From contig NZ_JACONV010000028.1 in assembly GCF_014358015.1 (NCBI RefSeq), positions 1 through 56,027 of the forward strand: 56,027 nt of DNA, written 5' to 3'. A model generated the notes under the pieces. The model saw only the letters and a list, made by a program, of their open reading frames with translations, ran no database searches and was not told the origin of the DNA. This document shows, piece by piece, positions 30,932 to 40,559 of the stretch. Origin of the DNA: Pseudomonas triticifolii. GTDB taxonomy: Bacteria > Pseudomonadota > Gammaproteobacteria > Pseudomonadales > Pseudomonadaceae. The stretch's first letter is position 1. Every line of letters begins with the position of its first letter. A program made the translations under genes and the position numbers.

Positions 30932-32376
30932 TGCGTTTGTCTGACCTCAAGAACGCCGGGCGCACGCCCGAGCTGCCCATGAGCCTGACCCTGGCCGACG
31001 CTGCTGGCAGCGCCGAGCTGACCCTGCTGACCCTGCTGCGCGTGCTGCCGGGTCAACGCTACGTAGGTGCCGGCGTCTGGCGCGGCCGTACGGTGCTCGC
31101 CAAATTGCTGGTCGGCAACAAGGCTGCCCGGCACTTTCAGCGTGAACTCCATGGCGTGCGGTTGTTGGCAGACCAGGGCGTGACCACGCCACGGTTGCTG
31201 GCCGACGGGTTGCAAGAGAATGAGGGTGGCTGGCTGCTGTTCGAGTTTCTTGAAAACGCGCCGAGCCTGGGTGATGCCTGGACGGCGGTGCAGGACCAGT
31301 CCCCATTGACCGATGAGCAGCAGACCGTGCTCGGTGAAGCGCTGTCGGCCATTGCCCTGTTGCACGCCAAAGGCCTGTGGCAGGAGGACCTGCACCTGGA
31401 CAACCTGCTGCGTCACAACGGCCAGCTGTACATGATCGACGGCGCGGGTATTCGTGCTGAACAGGCCGGGCAACCGTTGTCACGGCAAAAGGTACTGGAG
31501 AACCTTGGCGTGTTCTTCGCTCAGTTGCCCCGGACGTTCGAGCCGTTCACCGAGGAACTGCTGGTGCATTACCTGTTGAGCAACGCCGAGCATGGCCTGC
31601 CGATGGAAGCGCTGCAAAAGCAGATCGACAAGCTGCGCACCTGGCGTTTGAAGGATTTTCTCGACAAGACCGGGCGCGATTGCAGCCTGTTCAGCGTCAA
31701 GGACAGCGCTTCGGGGTTTCAGGCGATTCGTCGCGAAGAGGAAGCGGCGATGGTGCCCGTGCTTGATCAGGCCGATGCGTTGCTGGATGAGGGGCATCTG
31801 TACAAGACCGGCGGAGCCGCCAGTGTCGGCCGTGTCGAGGTCAATGGCCGTGCGTTGGTCATCAAGCGTTACAACATCAAGAGTTTCAGTCACTGGCTCA
31901 AGCGCTTCTGGCGTCCCAGTCGCGCCTGGCACTCATGGCGCGAAGCCAACCGGCTGGCGTTTCTGGGCATCGCGACGCCCAAGCCGTTGGCCGTGCGGGA
32001 AACGCGCGTACTGGGGCTGCGTAACAAGGCGTACCTGGTGACCGAGTTTCTACCGGGACCGGACATCATTGAACGCTTTGCGCCTTATGTCGAAACCGGT
32101 GACGTGCCTGAGGCCGAGTTGCAGGCGCTCGATACGCTGTTTGCGCAGTTGATACGCGAGCGCATCAGTCACGGTGATTTCAAGGGGCATAACGTGTTCT
32201 GGCAGGAAGGGCGCTGGGCCCTGATTGATCTGGACGCCATGCAGCAGCATGCCTCCCGGGCCTCGTTCGAGGCAGCGTTTGCCCGCGACCGGGCGCGCTT
32301 TATGCGCAACTGGCCAGCTCAGAGTGCGCTGCACCAGAAGCTGGCGCAGCGCTTGCCGAAGGGCGAGCCGGCCTGA
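30931..32376 (+). CDS. Tandem kinase-like LPS core protein, PA5006-like
   Basis: 481-residue protein made of two kinase-fold halves. The N-terminal half (about 30-240) has a loop EDLHLDNLLR followed by MIDGAG. The C-terminal half (about 285-475) has SHGDFKGHNVF followed by ALIDLDAM. Both retain an Asp in the catalytic loop. It is the last gene of the waaF-to-kinase run; the next gene is convergent, only 27 bases away. Probably acts on core sugars, consistent with the heavily phosphorylated Pseudomonas core. The exact substrate of each half is unknown. Confidence 0.85.
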   Translation: MRLSDLKNAGRTPELPMSLTLADAAGSAELTLLTLLRVLPGQRYVGAGVWRGRTVLAKLLVGNKAARHFQRELHGVRLLADQGVTTPRLLADGLQENEGGWLLFEFLENAPSLGDAWTAVQDQSPLTDEQQTVLGEALSAIALLHAKGLWQEDLHLDNLLRHNGQLYMIDGAGIRAEQAGQPLSRQKVLENLGVFFAQLPRTFEPFTEELLVHYLLSNAEHGLPMEALQKQIDKLRTWRLKDFLDKTGRDCSLFSVKDSASGFQAIRREEEAAMVPVLDQADALLDEGHLYKTGGAASVGRVEVNGRALVIKRYNIKSFSHWLKRFWRPSRAWHSWREANRLAFLGIATPKPLAVRETRVLGLRNKAYLVTEFLPGPDIIERFAPYVETGDVPEAELQALDTLFAQLIRERISHGDFKGHNVFWQEGRWALIDLDAMQQHASRASFEAAFARDRARFMRNWPAQSALHQKLAQRLPKGEPA

Positions 32377-32403
32377 GCCGTCTCGTCCTGGCAGGGGTTC
32401 GCG

Positions 32404-35400
32404 TTATTCGACGCGACTGAGGTTCATGTCCCTGAGCGCGATGGTCAGGGCATTCATGTCTTCATAAGTCTTCAAGTGCAGCGGTTTCCAGCTTGGACGA
32501 TCAACGGACAGCTTGCCGTTTGCATCGACGTGCACCGGGGTGCGATGGATCTGACCGTCTCGCGAGCGATGCACGATGACGTGCAGGCCATCGTCGGTCT
32601 GTTCGATCAGGAACATGCCCGGCTTGGCCAGACGCCTTCCGATGGACTGAGATCTGGGCACCGTCACATCAGGCCTTGGTACTTCAAGGTCCACGCGGTA
32701 GTCACCCTGAATGTGAATACGCAGCTTGCCCATATCCAGCGGCAGGGATTCACCCGGGTCGCGCACCACACCCCGCGACTGGCCCGGTACTCCATCGATC
32801 ACCCGCAGGCCGATGCCGCCTTCCAGCTCGGCGATGCCGGGAACAGCGTTTTTGAACGTGTTGGAGTGGCTGTTGCCCACCAGCGCTATCCACTTGTGCG
32901 AGCCCATGACCTCCTGATGCTTGCGAATCGTGCGGGACGCAAAATAATTCATCATTTGCTGGCGAGTGGTGACCGTTTCGCCGGGCAGGCCTTTGAGGTG
33001 GTAGCTGGCCAGGCAGTCGATCGCCCGAATCTCCAGCCCGTGTTGCCGGGCCTTGATCACCAGTTGCTCGAAGTTGTAGACCCCGGCTGGATCTGTCCTG
33101 TGACCTATATCCAGCGCCTGCAGCTCATGCAGCAAGTGCTTGGTCATTTCTCCTGTTTCGAGGAAATGGTCCAGGTCGGCCTGATGCAAGTCGCTGAGCA
33201 GGTGCTCCAGGTACAGCGTCTTGACGTTCTGTTGCGCGAGCGCAGGCAGGTTGTCGATGATCAGCTTCTTGCTGGCAATTGAGGAGTGCGTTTCGCCCAG
33301 AACGATACCATCGGTGTGCTGATACAGCTTTTCAAGCAGCTCTTGAGGCGATGTTTTGGGCGCTAGATCAGGCAATAAAGGTCGGGCGGGCAGCACCATG
33401 GACTCAACGGCATGCGCGTCCTGCTGCAATTGCCCGCGCAGTCTGAAAAACGCTTCCCTCACCTCGCTGAGGTCTGGATCGAAATAAAAGAAGCGTTCAT
33501 CCAGCCCGCGATGTTCGAAGCTGGCCAGCGTGTGCAGGGCGCTTCTTTGTTCGAGCGGCACCTCGTAGGTCGCGTCGCTCAACGACTGTTGAATGGCGGT
33601 CAACGGTCGAGGGCCGGTCGAGCCTTGTTGCTCACTGCGCACCCAGCCCGATTCTGCCTCCCAACGGAACACGTAATCGCCTGCCCAGCGTTCCCCGGAT
33701 TCGAGGGTCTCCCGGTCGGCCATCCGGTTCATCAATATTTCATCCACCCGCGTGCTGGGCGGCGCTACAGGTTTTGGCGCTGCGATCAGCGGGTTGGAAA
33801 GTTCGATGGTGAAGTCCGTTGAAAGGCCGGCAGGGGACGGGGTCGTACCGGTCGTGAGCACGCGTGTCGCACGCCCCGTCGGAACGTCCTGAACATGCAC
33901 GCTGATAGCACCTTGCAGCTCGGCAATGCCCGGAATGGTGTCGTGGGTGGTTGCCAGCTTCTCGTCGAGCAGCGCGATCCAGCGTTTTGACGGCTGGCTT
34001 GCCACGTCGGCGCTGATCACGTGATGGCCGAAAAAGTTGCTCGTTTTCTGCGCAGCGGTCAGATCGCCTGCGGCAGCGGCAACCGCATGGTCCTGCAGCG
34101 GGTAGCTGGTTGATGAGCTGAAGGGGCGAACCTCGATGCCGTGCCTGTGTGCGGCTTTGATCAGGTGGTAGTAATCGTATTCGGAGGTCTGATTGCGCAG
34201 TGCGCCCTTATTAAGATGCTTGAGGTGATTCTTGATTTCGTGAGAACCGGAGCGGCTTTTTCCGCCCAGTTGGCGATAGGTGGCCAGTTTTTCGAGGTGT
34301 TTGTCGGTGAACAGGTGTTCGAGGTAAAGGACTTCCACGTTTTGCTGTTTCAGCAACGGCATATTGAGAATAAGCAGACGCTTGCTGGCGACCGATTGAG
34401 TGGCCTCGCTCAACACCAGCCCATTGCTGTGTGTGAAGACGCTTTCAAATAGCGAGTCCACGCCTGCGTCAGGCGCAAGGGTCGGCAGTGGCGGGCGTGC
34501 AGGCACCACCACCTTCATGAAAAAGGCTTTGGCATCCTGATAGAGCTTGTCCTGAAGCCTTGAGAACACCTGACGCAACTCGTCGTAGTAGCTCTTGAAA
34601 TACAGCTCCAGTCCCATCTCCGTCGGATCAGGGATGTTCTTGTCCAGAATGGCATACAGCCACGGCCTCATCTCGGGCGGCATTTCATAATCGCTCAAGC
34701 GAACCGAGGTGTTGACCGCAGTGGCCGCCTCGTCCGGCAACGGACGGTAGGTGCCTTCATCGCCAAGCCCGCCGCCTCGCAATTGATGCCGGCCGATCTT
34801 CTCCCATTGTCCTCGCTTGTTCAGGCGTACCGGCTGTTTGCCAAAGAATGCGAACGGGTTGGCCGGGTCGATGATCTGCCAGTAGCGCATTTGGGCGTCA
34901 AACTGCACCTGATAGGTCTTACCGGACAGGTTGATGTAATGCTTGCCCTGTACGCTGCAGATGCCGTTGGCATGGCCGTTTTTGATACGTGGCACGTTTT
35001 GCAGGGAAAGATCGACGGCCAGGTCGCGACCGGCGGTATTGGCGGTGTCCAGCGGCGAACTCAGGGGTTGCCAGTTACCATCGGGTGTGCGGCTGGCGAA
35101 CTGCCCGGTGGCGCTGATCTTCTGTGACGACGGGCTGACCTGCTGGAACAAAGGGGCGTGGCCGTTGGCGTTTGTCTTGCCGACCAGCACAGCCTTGTCC
35201 TGCAGATTGGCCGGAAACAGATCCTCATATCGTGGTGGCAGGTCGTGTGGGGCAATCGGCGGCAGCGCCGACGCTTCGGGAAGACGCTTTTCGAGCCGAT
35301 GCACGATGCCGCCAAACCCTTTCAGGCCGGAAAGCAGATCGCCGGCCGCGCCCAGCCCGTTGAACAGGGACGAGAGGATATAGCCGCTGGCGGTGTTCTG

Positions 35401-38400
35401 GTCGCCCTCGGTCAGTGCCTGTACGGCGCGCACCGTGTCGTGCAGCGACAGCAGGCTGCCGACCGCAAAGCTTGCCGGCGGGAACGGCAGGGTCAACGCA
35501 GTCACGATGAGTTCAGCGCTGATCCAGATCATTCGGGACAGCATGTCGTGACGGCCGGTGGTGGTTTCTTCTGTGTCGCGCAGCTTTCGCTCGATAAGCG
35601 TGTTGAAGCAGGTGTCGGCGAAGTCCGCGATGTATTCCTTCGGGAGAAACGGTGCCTTGTTGGCACCGCCCTGCTGCATGTCGCGCAGGAAAAACGCCAG
35701 CGTCCGGCGCGACATAAGGCGGCAGCGGTCCTTGTAGTAGTCGATCATGCCCGCCTTGCTCAGAGAGGGGATGAAGTCGCTGAAAAGACGAAATTCGACG
35801 CCGTCCGGTGCCAGGGGCGTATAAAGCAGCGCGCTCTGGCGGATCTGGGTAGGCAGGACCGCCAGGCACCCTTGAACCGTTTCCACGTGGATCAATTGCT
35901 GATCGGGAATGACCAATTGGTCCACGCCCTTCAGGCCTGAGGCAATGAAGGGTTTGTCGATATGCAGTTGCAAGGGATAGAACGGGTATTGCTGGCGCGT
36001 TTGAGCGTCATTCAGGTGTGCACGGTCCAGGCTGCTCATCAACCAATCATACTGAGTGCCGTCGATATGCCCCTTCAGGACGCTGCGCAGTGCTGCGGCT
36101 TTCATGTGCAACTGGTTGATCGCCACGCTCGCCGTGCGACGGTATTCATAGCCTTCGTTGTCTGGATTGAGCAGCGTGCCCCTGACCAGCGCGATGTAGT
36201 CGTCGGCAAGCCATTTGCCGCGTATCGAGCCTGCCACTTTCTGGGGTGAAAGAGCGCTGAGGTCAACACCTTCCGGGCCTTTGAACGTCGCCACCCTGTC
36301 TGCGGTGGCGCGCGTCGGGTCAATGCTGTCGTCGTAGCCATTGAGCAACATGTCCGTGTAGGTGACGGTTTCACGCTCGCTTTTGATCACGATCAGGTCG
36401 GGGTCTACCGTCCCGTCAGGCAGGCCGAGCAGTGTGTTGATCTGTTGGCTGGCCCGTTCAAATACGTACTCTTCGAACGGCTTGACGTGTGTGTGGGGCT
36501 TTAGCTGGTAGTTGCGCAGCGCGCCGGCGGCGGCCTCTTCCAGCGCAATCAGTTGCTGGCGATTCGCAAGGCTTGCGCCTGCGTACCAGAAGGGCGTTTG
36601 GCGCGCCTGTTCCGAGATCGTTACGCTGGCATGGTCGAGTGCGAACAGCGAAAGCGCCGTCTGATAGTCGGACACGTCAATGAGGCGGAAAAAATCATCC
36701 TGCGGGTAGGGTTTGAGTTGCAGTGCCCGCAGTTGCTTTTCGAGCCGCGGTCGGGCGGAAACCTCAATCTGGCCGAGCAGATAATCCTGATTTTCCTGTG
36801 ATTTCGTCCAGCCGACCAGCTTGGACATCAATTGTCTTTCGTTGTCGAAGGCATGGAAATGGTGTTGATCTGGCGCGTCCTGGGCGAACATGATCAGGCG
36901 CTCCAGCTGGCCGGAAGCACTCTGCTTGCGAAAAACCAGCAATTTGCTCATGAGCGCGTGCCCGTCCAGCATGATCTGTTGGACGCTCGGCGGGGCCTCT
37001 GCGCCGGCTTTCGCGGGCTGCACGACGGCTTCGACGATGGCGAGGTCCTCGGGGCGAATATGCCCCTGCATTTTGGCGGCACACGCCAGTGCCGTGATTT
37101 GCGTATGGGTCAGGGTGCGCATCAACTGCTGATTGTGAGCTTGGCGGTAGGCGGCTTTTTGGAAATCGCCAAATTTGACGCGCGCATCCACCTCCTCGAC
37201 GACGCGGGCAATGTAGGCCGCATCCAGCGCGCTGTAGGCGGGGTCCAGCGAAACGTTGTCATAGTCGATCGTGGTTCGGGTCAGAAACTCGGAGCCCTCA
37301 GCCCGGTCGCCCGGGTGCAGGCCGTATAGGGCGAGTTCTACCCACGAGTGCGTCACACGGTAAGTTTCGCCCGTCACGGGCAAGGTGCGCTGGGTGCTGA
37401 TGGTGATAAGGCCGGGATCCAGGGCGTAGCCCAGGTCGTCAGCCAGGTGCGCCTTGAGATGTGCCAAGGCGAACGCTTCTGGCGAGGCCGCCGTGCCCAG
37501 CGTACTGAGGACGGCGGCGCGTGCCTGTTCGCAGCGGTCCAGAAGCTCGGTGTAGATCGCCATCTCCTTAGGGCTGGCAAGCTTGATCCAGTCCGGCAGG
37601 CTGCGACGATAATCGGCCTCACGCAGCGCTATTTCACGCAGTTCAAGCATCGCCTGTGGGCCGAACAGACCGTGCTGGTCAATCGCGTGCTGAATGAGTG
37701 CCCGATGCTTCTGTCGATCGCCAGTACCTTGCAGGGCGCAGGCATGGCGAACATCGCTGCGCTGTTTGGTCAGCAGGCTGTCCAGCGCATGAGCCAGAGG
37801 CTCTGCGTCAATGGCTTTCAACTGCACGTCAATGCTCAAAAACGGGTCGGCATACAGGTCGGGGTCGGCGTCGATGGCTGCAAGCTGATCCTGATGGCGC
37901 TGTTCAAGGCTGCGCGTCAGTGCGGTCTTCAAGGCAGGCGAGTTGAGCCACAGCGCCAGCGCCTCCAGCATCTGAGCCTGGGTGGCGAACGCTGTCAGAC
38001 CCAGACCCGGCAACACCAGCAAGGTCGGGCCTTGCGCCTGGGACAGCACCAGTGCACCGGCCAACTCAGCCTCAACGTCATCATCCAGCTGGACGTGCAG
38101 GGAAAAGGCGTCGGGTGTCGGTGATGTGTTCATCTGCGAGACCGTCGCGGGAAGACAGTTTGCGTAGATCGGCGCAAGTACGCCCTCGTGCATCTTGAGT
38201 GTCACCTCGTCGCGCAGGGCCTGGCGCAGGCCTGACAGACATTGATCGTAACGGGTCTCGCCGGGTGTCGTGGCCGGCCGCCAGTAATCGTCGAGCTGCG
38301 CAATCAGGCGGGTGACGTGAGTCTCGGACGCAGGCGCATCCAGCAGGGCGTCGTCGGGTACTGGCAGTTGCTTGAGCGTATCGCTTAGTCGGCTGCTCAA

Positions 38401-38481
38401 CTCATCCAGTCGTTTCAGCGCGGCCGACGCTTGTGCAAAGGTGTCCAGGGGTTTGAGGGATACAGGTGTCAGTGTCTGCAT
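32404..38481 (-). CDS. Giant toxin-like protein with tandem TIKI/erythromycin-esterase-like domains
   Basis: 2025 residues, far larger than any neighbour and opposite in strand to the LPS genes. Residues 1 to about 980 are helical and resemble the N-terminal region of Pseudomonas dermonecrotic-toxin-type proteins (a family memory, not searched). A hydrophobic segment near 990-1010 (IVTALTLPFPPASFAVGSLL) could insert in a membrane. The rest holds a duplicated unit (about 1240-1600 and 1610-1960). The second copy has GIVLGETHSS (about 1725), YLEHLLSD and ALVGNSHSNT (about 1865), the landmark pattern of the TIKI/EreA/PMT-C2 fold. The first copy has GLVLSEATQS (about 1354) and lacks the GNSH motif. 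No signal peptide and a weak ribosome site. Secretion route unknown. Very large P. syringae proteins have been listed as candidate effectors (the label HopAC1), but I cannot confirm identity. Confidence 0.8.
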   Translation of the reverse strand: MQTLTPVSLKPLDTFAQASAALKRLDELSSRLSDTLKQLPVPDDALLDAPASETHVTRLIAQLDDYWRPATTPGETRYDQCLSGLRQALRDEVTLKMHEGVLAPIYANCLPATVSQMNTSPTPDAFSLHVQLDDDVEAELAGALVLSQAQGPTLLVLPGLGLTAFATQAQMLEALALWLNSPALKTALTRSLEQRHQDQLAAIDADPDLYADPFLSIDVQLKAIDAEPLAHALDSLLTKQRSDVRHACALQGTGDRQKHRALIQHAIDQHGLFGPQAMLELREIALREADYRRSLPDWIKLASPKEMAIYTELLDRCEQARAAVLSTLGTAASPEAFALAHLKAHLADDLGYALDPGLITISTQRTLPVTGETYRVTHSWVELALYGLHPGDRAEGSEFLTRTTIDYDNVSLDPAYSALDAAYIARVVEEVDARVKFGDFQKAAYRQAHNQQLMRTLTHTQITALACAAKMQGHIRPEDLAIVEAVVQPAKAGAEAPPSVQQIMLDGHALMSKLLVFRKQSASGQLERLIMFAQDAPDQHHFHAFDNERQLMSKLVGWTKSQENQDYLLGQIEVSARPRLEKQLRALQLKPYPQDDFFRLIDVSDYQTALSLFALDHASVTISEQARQTPFWYAGASLANRQQLIALEEAAAGALRNYQLKPHTHVKPFEEYVFERASQQINTLLGLPDGTVDPDLIVIKSERETVTYTDMLLNGYDDSIDPTRATADRVATFKGPEGVDLSALSPQKVAGSIRGKWLADDYIALVRGTLLNPDNEGYEYRRTASVAINQLHMKAAALRSVLKGHIDGTQYDWLMSSLDRAHLNDAQTRQQYPFYPLQLHIDKPFIASGLKGVDQLVIPDQQLIHVETVQGCLAVLPTQIRQSALLYTPLAPDGVEFRLFSDFIPSLSKAGMIDYYKDRCRLMSRRTLAFFLRDMQQGGANKAPFLPKEYIADFADTCFNTLIERKLRDTEETTTGRHDMLSRMIWISAELIVTALTLPFPPASFAVGSLLSLHDTVRAVQALTEGDQNTASGYILSSLFNGLGAAGDLLSGLKGFGGIVHRLEKRLPEASALPPIAPHDLPPRYEDLFPANLQDKAVLVGKTNANGHAPLFQQVSPSSQKISATGQFASRTPDGNWQPLSSPLDTANTAGRDLAVDLSLQNVPRIKNGHANGICSVQGKHYINLSGKTYQVQFDAQMRYWQIIDPANPFAFFGKQPVRLNKRGQWEKIGRHQLRGGGLGDEGTYRPLPDEAATAVNTSVRLSDYEMPPEMRPWLYAILDKNIPDPTEMGLELYFKSYYDELRQVFSRLQDKLYQDAKAFFMKVVVPARPPLPTLAPDAGVDSLFESVFTHSNGLVLSEATQSVASKRLLILNMPLLKQQNVEVLYLEHLFTDKHLEKLATYRQLGGKSRSGSHEIKNHLKHLNKGALRNQTSEYDYYHLIKAAHRHGIEVRPFSSSTSYPLQDHAVAAAAGDLTAAQKTSNFFGHHVISADVASQPSKRWIALLDEKLATTHDTIPGIAELQGAISVHVQDVPTGRATRVLTTGTTPSPAGLSTDFTIELSNPLIAAPKPVAPPSTRVDEILMNRMADRETLESGERWAGDYVFRWEAESGWVRSEQQGSTGPRPLTAIQQSLSDATYEVPLEQRSALHTLASFEHRGLDERFFYFDPDLSEVREAFFRLRGQLQQDAHAVESMVLPARPLLPDLAPKTSPQELLEKLYQHTDGIVLGETHSSIASKKLIIDNLPALAQQNVKTLYLEHLLSDLHQADLDHFLETGEMTKHLLHELQALDIGHRTDPAGVYNFEQLVIKARQHGLEIRAIDCLASYHLKGLPGETVTTRQQMMNYFASRTIRKHQEVMGSHKWIALVGNSHSNTFKNAVPGIAELEGGIGLRVIDGVPGQSRGVVRDPGESLPLDMGKLRIHIQGDYRVDLEVPRPDVTVPRSQSIGRRLAKPGMFLIEQTDDGLHVIVHRSRDGQIHRTPVHVDANGKLSVDRPSWKPLHLKTYEDMNALTIALRDMNLSRVE

Positions 38482-38801
38482 TGTTTTTCGGCTCTGATGG
38501 GCGCGATGTGCGCCGCTGATTGAAGGCCGTGAGGCCGTGATTCGTAGCCGTCAATCAATCAGAATCCGGCGGGCCGGGAGCGTAGATAGTTATTGAATGT
38601 CACCAGGCGAGTGGATTTCTGCCGGGCGGTTCTGAAATGCGGCGGCGTCGCCTGTTTGCTGAAAGCCTTACAGCCCCCGAGCCAAATCCATGGTCATTAC
38701 GCTATAATCCCGCGCTTTAGCTGCCCTCAGCCCGCTGTGCGGGGGCACACATTTTCTCGGGCGCAACGCGCCTGCATGCAGACTAAAGAGGCTAGACCCT
38801 T
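38482..38801. other. Divergent region between the giant gene and the carbamoyltransferase gene
   Basis: 320 bases with no gene. A good extended -10 (TATAAT at 38703-38708) faces wapO. A GTGG...GGTTCT combination near 38611-38633 superficially recalls a hrp box for the giant gene but has the wrong spacing. Confidence 0.5.
38703..38708 (+). promoter_or_regulatory. Putative -10 element for the second half of the LPS cluster
   Basis: Consensus TATAAT in GCTATAATCCCGCGC, 94 bases upstream of the wapO GTG. The -35 is poor (around 38680-38685). It would give wapO and the genes behind it their own promoter, now that the giant gene separates them from the waaF operon. Confidence 0.45.
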
Positions 38802-40559
38802 GTGGCATTGACGATCCTTGGCCTGTCCGGCGCCCTTAGCCATGATCCTTCCGCAGCGCTTTACATCGACGGCAAGCTGATCGCAGCGGCCGAAGAAGAG
38901 CGCTTCGTTCGCGACAAGCATGCAAAGAACCGCATGCCCTACGAGTCGGCGAAGTTCTGTCTGGAACAGGCAGGCATCAAGCCCTCCGACGTCGACGTGG
39001 TCGCGATCCCCTTTGCCCCGATCAGTCTGTTCGGCAAGGCGCGCTGGCACTACGCCAAGCGCTACTGGTACGCGCCGGATCGCGCCCTCGATGCGCTGTT
39101 GATGGGCAACCGTCGTTACAAGCGTTATCGCAACAAGATCGTCTGGTGCCTCGAGCAACTGGGCTTCGATCCGAAAAAGATCAAGATCGAGCCGGTCGAG
39201 CACCACCTGGCCCACGCCTCCAGCGCCTACCACTGCTCCGGTTTCACCGAGAAAACCGCGATCATGGGCATCGACGGCAAGGGTGAGTACGCCACAACCT
39301 TCTTCGGCTATGGCGAGAACGGCAAGATCCACAAGATCAAGGAGTTCTTCGATCCCGATTCGCTGGGCGGCCTGTACGGCGCGATCACCGAGTTCCTCGG
39401 TTTCGAGATGCTGGACGGCGAGTTCAAGGTCATGGGCATGGCGCCGTATGGCGATGCCAGCAAATACGACTTCTCGCGTCTGGCCACCTTCGAAAACGGT
39501 GAACTGGTCATCAACACCGAGCTGGCCAACGTCATCGGCCTGCGTCGCTATAAAGAGAACGGCAAGGGCTTCTACTTCTCGCCAAAACTCATCGAGTGGC
39601 TCGGCCCCAAGCGCGTCGGCGATGTGGCGGACGAGCCCTACATCCATTACGCGGCCAGCATGCAGGCGCTGTTCGAAAAGCTCGCGCTGCAGATGATGGA
39701 CCACTACCTGGGCGACATTCTCAAGGAAACCGGCAAAATCGCGTTCGCCGGTGGCTGTGCGCTGAACGTCAAGCTGAACCAGCGCATCATCGCCCGTCCC
39801 GAGGTCAAGGAACTGTTCGTCCAGCCTGCGTCCGGTGATGCCGGTACGGCGGTGGGCGCGGCAGCTTATGTGTCCCACGCGCGTGGCGTGCCGGTCGAGA
39901 AGATGGAACACGTCTACCTCGGCCCTGCGTACAGCAACGAAGACGTCATCGCAGCGTGCGCCCGTCACCCGAGCAAGCCGGTGTGGCGCCAGATCGAAAA
40001 CACCCCTGAGCGGATCGCCGAGATCATGGTCAAGGGCAACCCGGTGGCCTGGTTTCAGGGCCGCATGGAGTTTGGTCCACGTGCGCTGGGCGGTCGTTCG
40101 ATCATCGGTTGCCCGAGCGTGGCCGGCGTGGCTGACCGCATCAACCACCAGATCAAGTTCCGCGAGCGCTGGAGGCCTTTCTGCCCGTCGATGCTCGACA
40201 CCGTCGCGCCGCAGATGATCAAAATCGATCACCCTGCGCCTTTCATGACATTCACCTTCGAAGTGGCGGAAGAGTGGAAGACCCGCGTGCCGGAAGTCGT
40301 CCATGAAGACGGCACGTCCCGTGCCCAGGTGCTCAAGCGCGAATACAACCCGCGCTACTACGACATGATGAAGGCACTGGAAAACCTGACCGGCAACGGC
40401 GTGTCGCTGAACACCTCGCTCAACCGCCGTGGCGAACCGATGATCTGCTCGCCGACCGATGCCTTGAACATGTTCTTTGGCTCCGACCTCGAGTACTTGA
40501 TCATGGAAGACATTCTGGTGGTCAAAGAGGGCGTTGAGGCTTATGACACGCTCGGCTGA
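38802..40559 (+). CDS. wapO: LPS core carbamoyltransferase WapO
   Basis: Transfers a carbamoyl group from carbamoyl phosphate to heptose II of the core, a Pseudomonas-specific modification. It is 585 aa, NodU/CmcH family. The N-terminal part begins ALTILGLSGALSHDPSAAL and contains the metal-binding EHHLAHASSAY motif (about residue 132), typical of the HxxxH pattern of the Kae1-like domain; the C-terminal YrdC-like part begins about residue 400 (FGPRALGGRSIIGCP). It starts at a GTG (38802) with AGAGG upstream. It overlaps wapH by 17 bases. Symbol taken from P. aeruginosa PA5005 by synteny. Confidence 0.9.
   Translation: MALTILGLSGALSHDPSAALYIDGKLIAAAEEERFVRDKHAKNRMPYESAKFCLEQAGIKPSDVDVVAIPFAPISLFGKARWHYAKRYWYAPDRALDALLMGNRRYKRYRNKIVWCLEQLGFDPKKIKIEPVEHHLAHASSAYHCSGFTEKTAIMGIDGKGEYATTFFGYGENGKIHKIKEFFDPDSLGGLYGAITEFLGFEMLDGEFKVMGMAPYGDASKYDFSRLATFENGELVINTELANVIGLRRYKENGKGFYFSPKLIEWLGPKRVGDVADEPYIHYAASMQALFEKLALQMMDHYLGDILKETGKIAFAGGCALNVKLNQRIIARPEVKELFVQPASGDAGTAVGAAAYVSHARGVPVEKMEHVYLGPAYSNEDVIAACARHPSKPVWRQIENTPERIAEIMVKGNPVAWFQGRMEFGPRALGGRSIIGCPSVAGVADRINHQIKFRERWRPFCPSMLDTVAPQMIKIDHPAPFMTFTFEVAEEWKTRVPEVVHEDGTSRAQVLKREYNPRYYDMMKALENLTGNGVSLNTSLNRRGEPMICSPTDALNMFFGSDLEYLIMEDILVVKEGVEAYDTLG

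Noticed and set aside
38611..38633. A hrp-box-like combination (GTGG...GGTTCT) upstream of the giant gene
   Set aside because: Spacing is 13 bases rather than 15-16 and the GGTTCC half is imperfect, so type III regulation is not supported by this.
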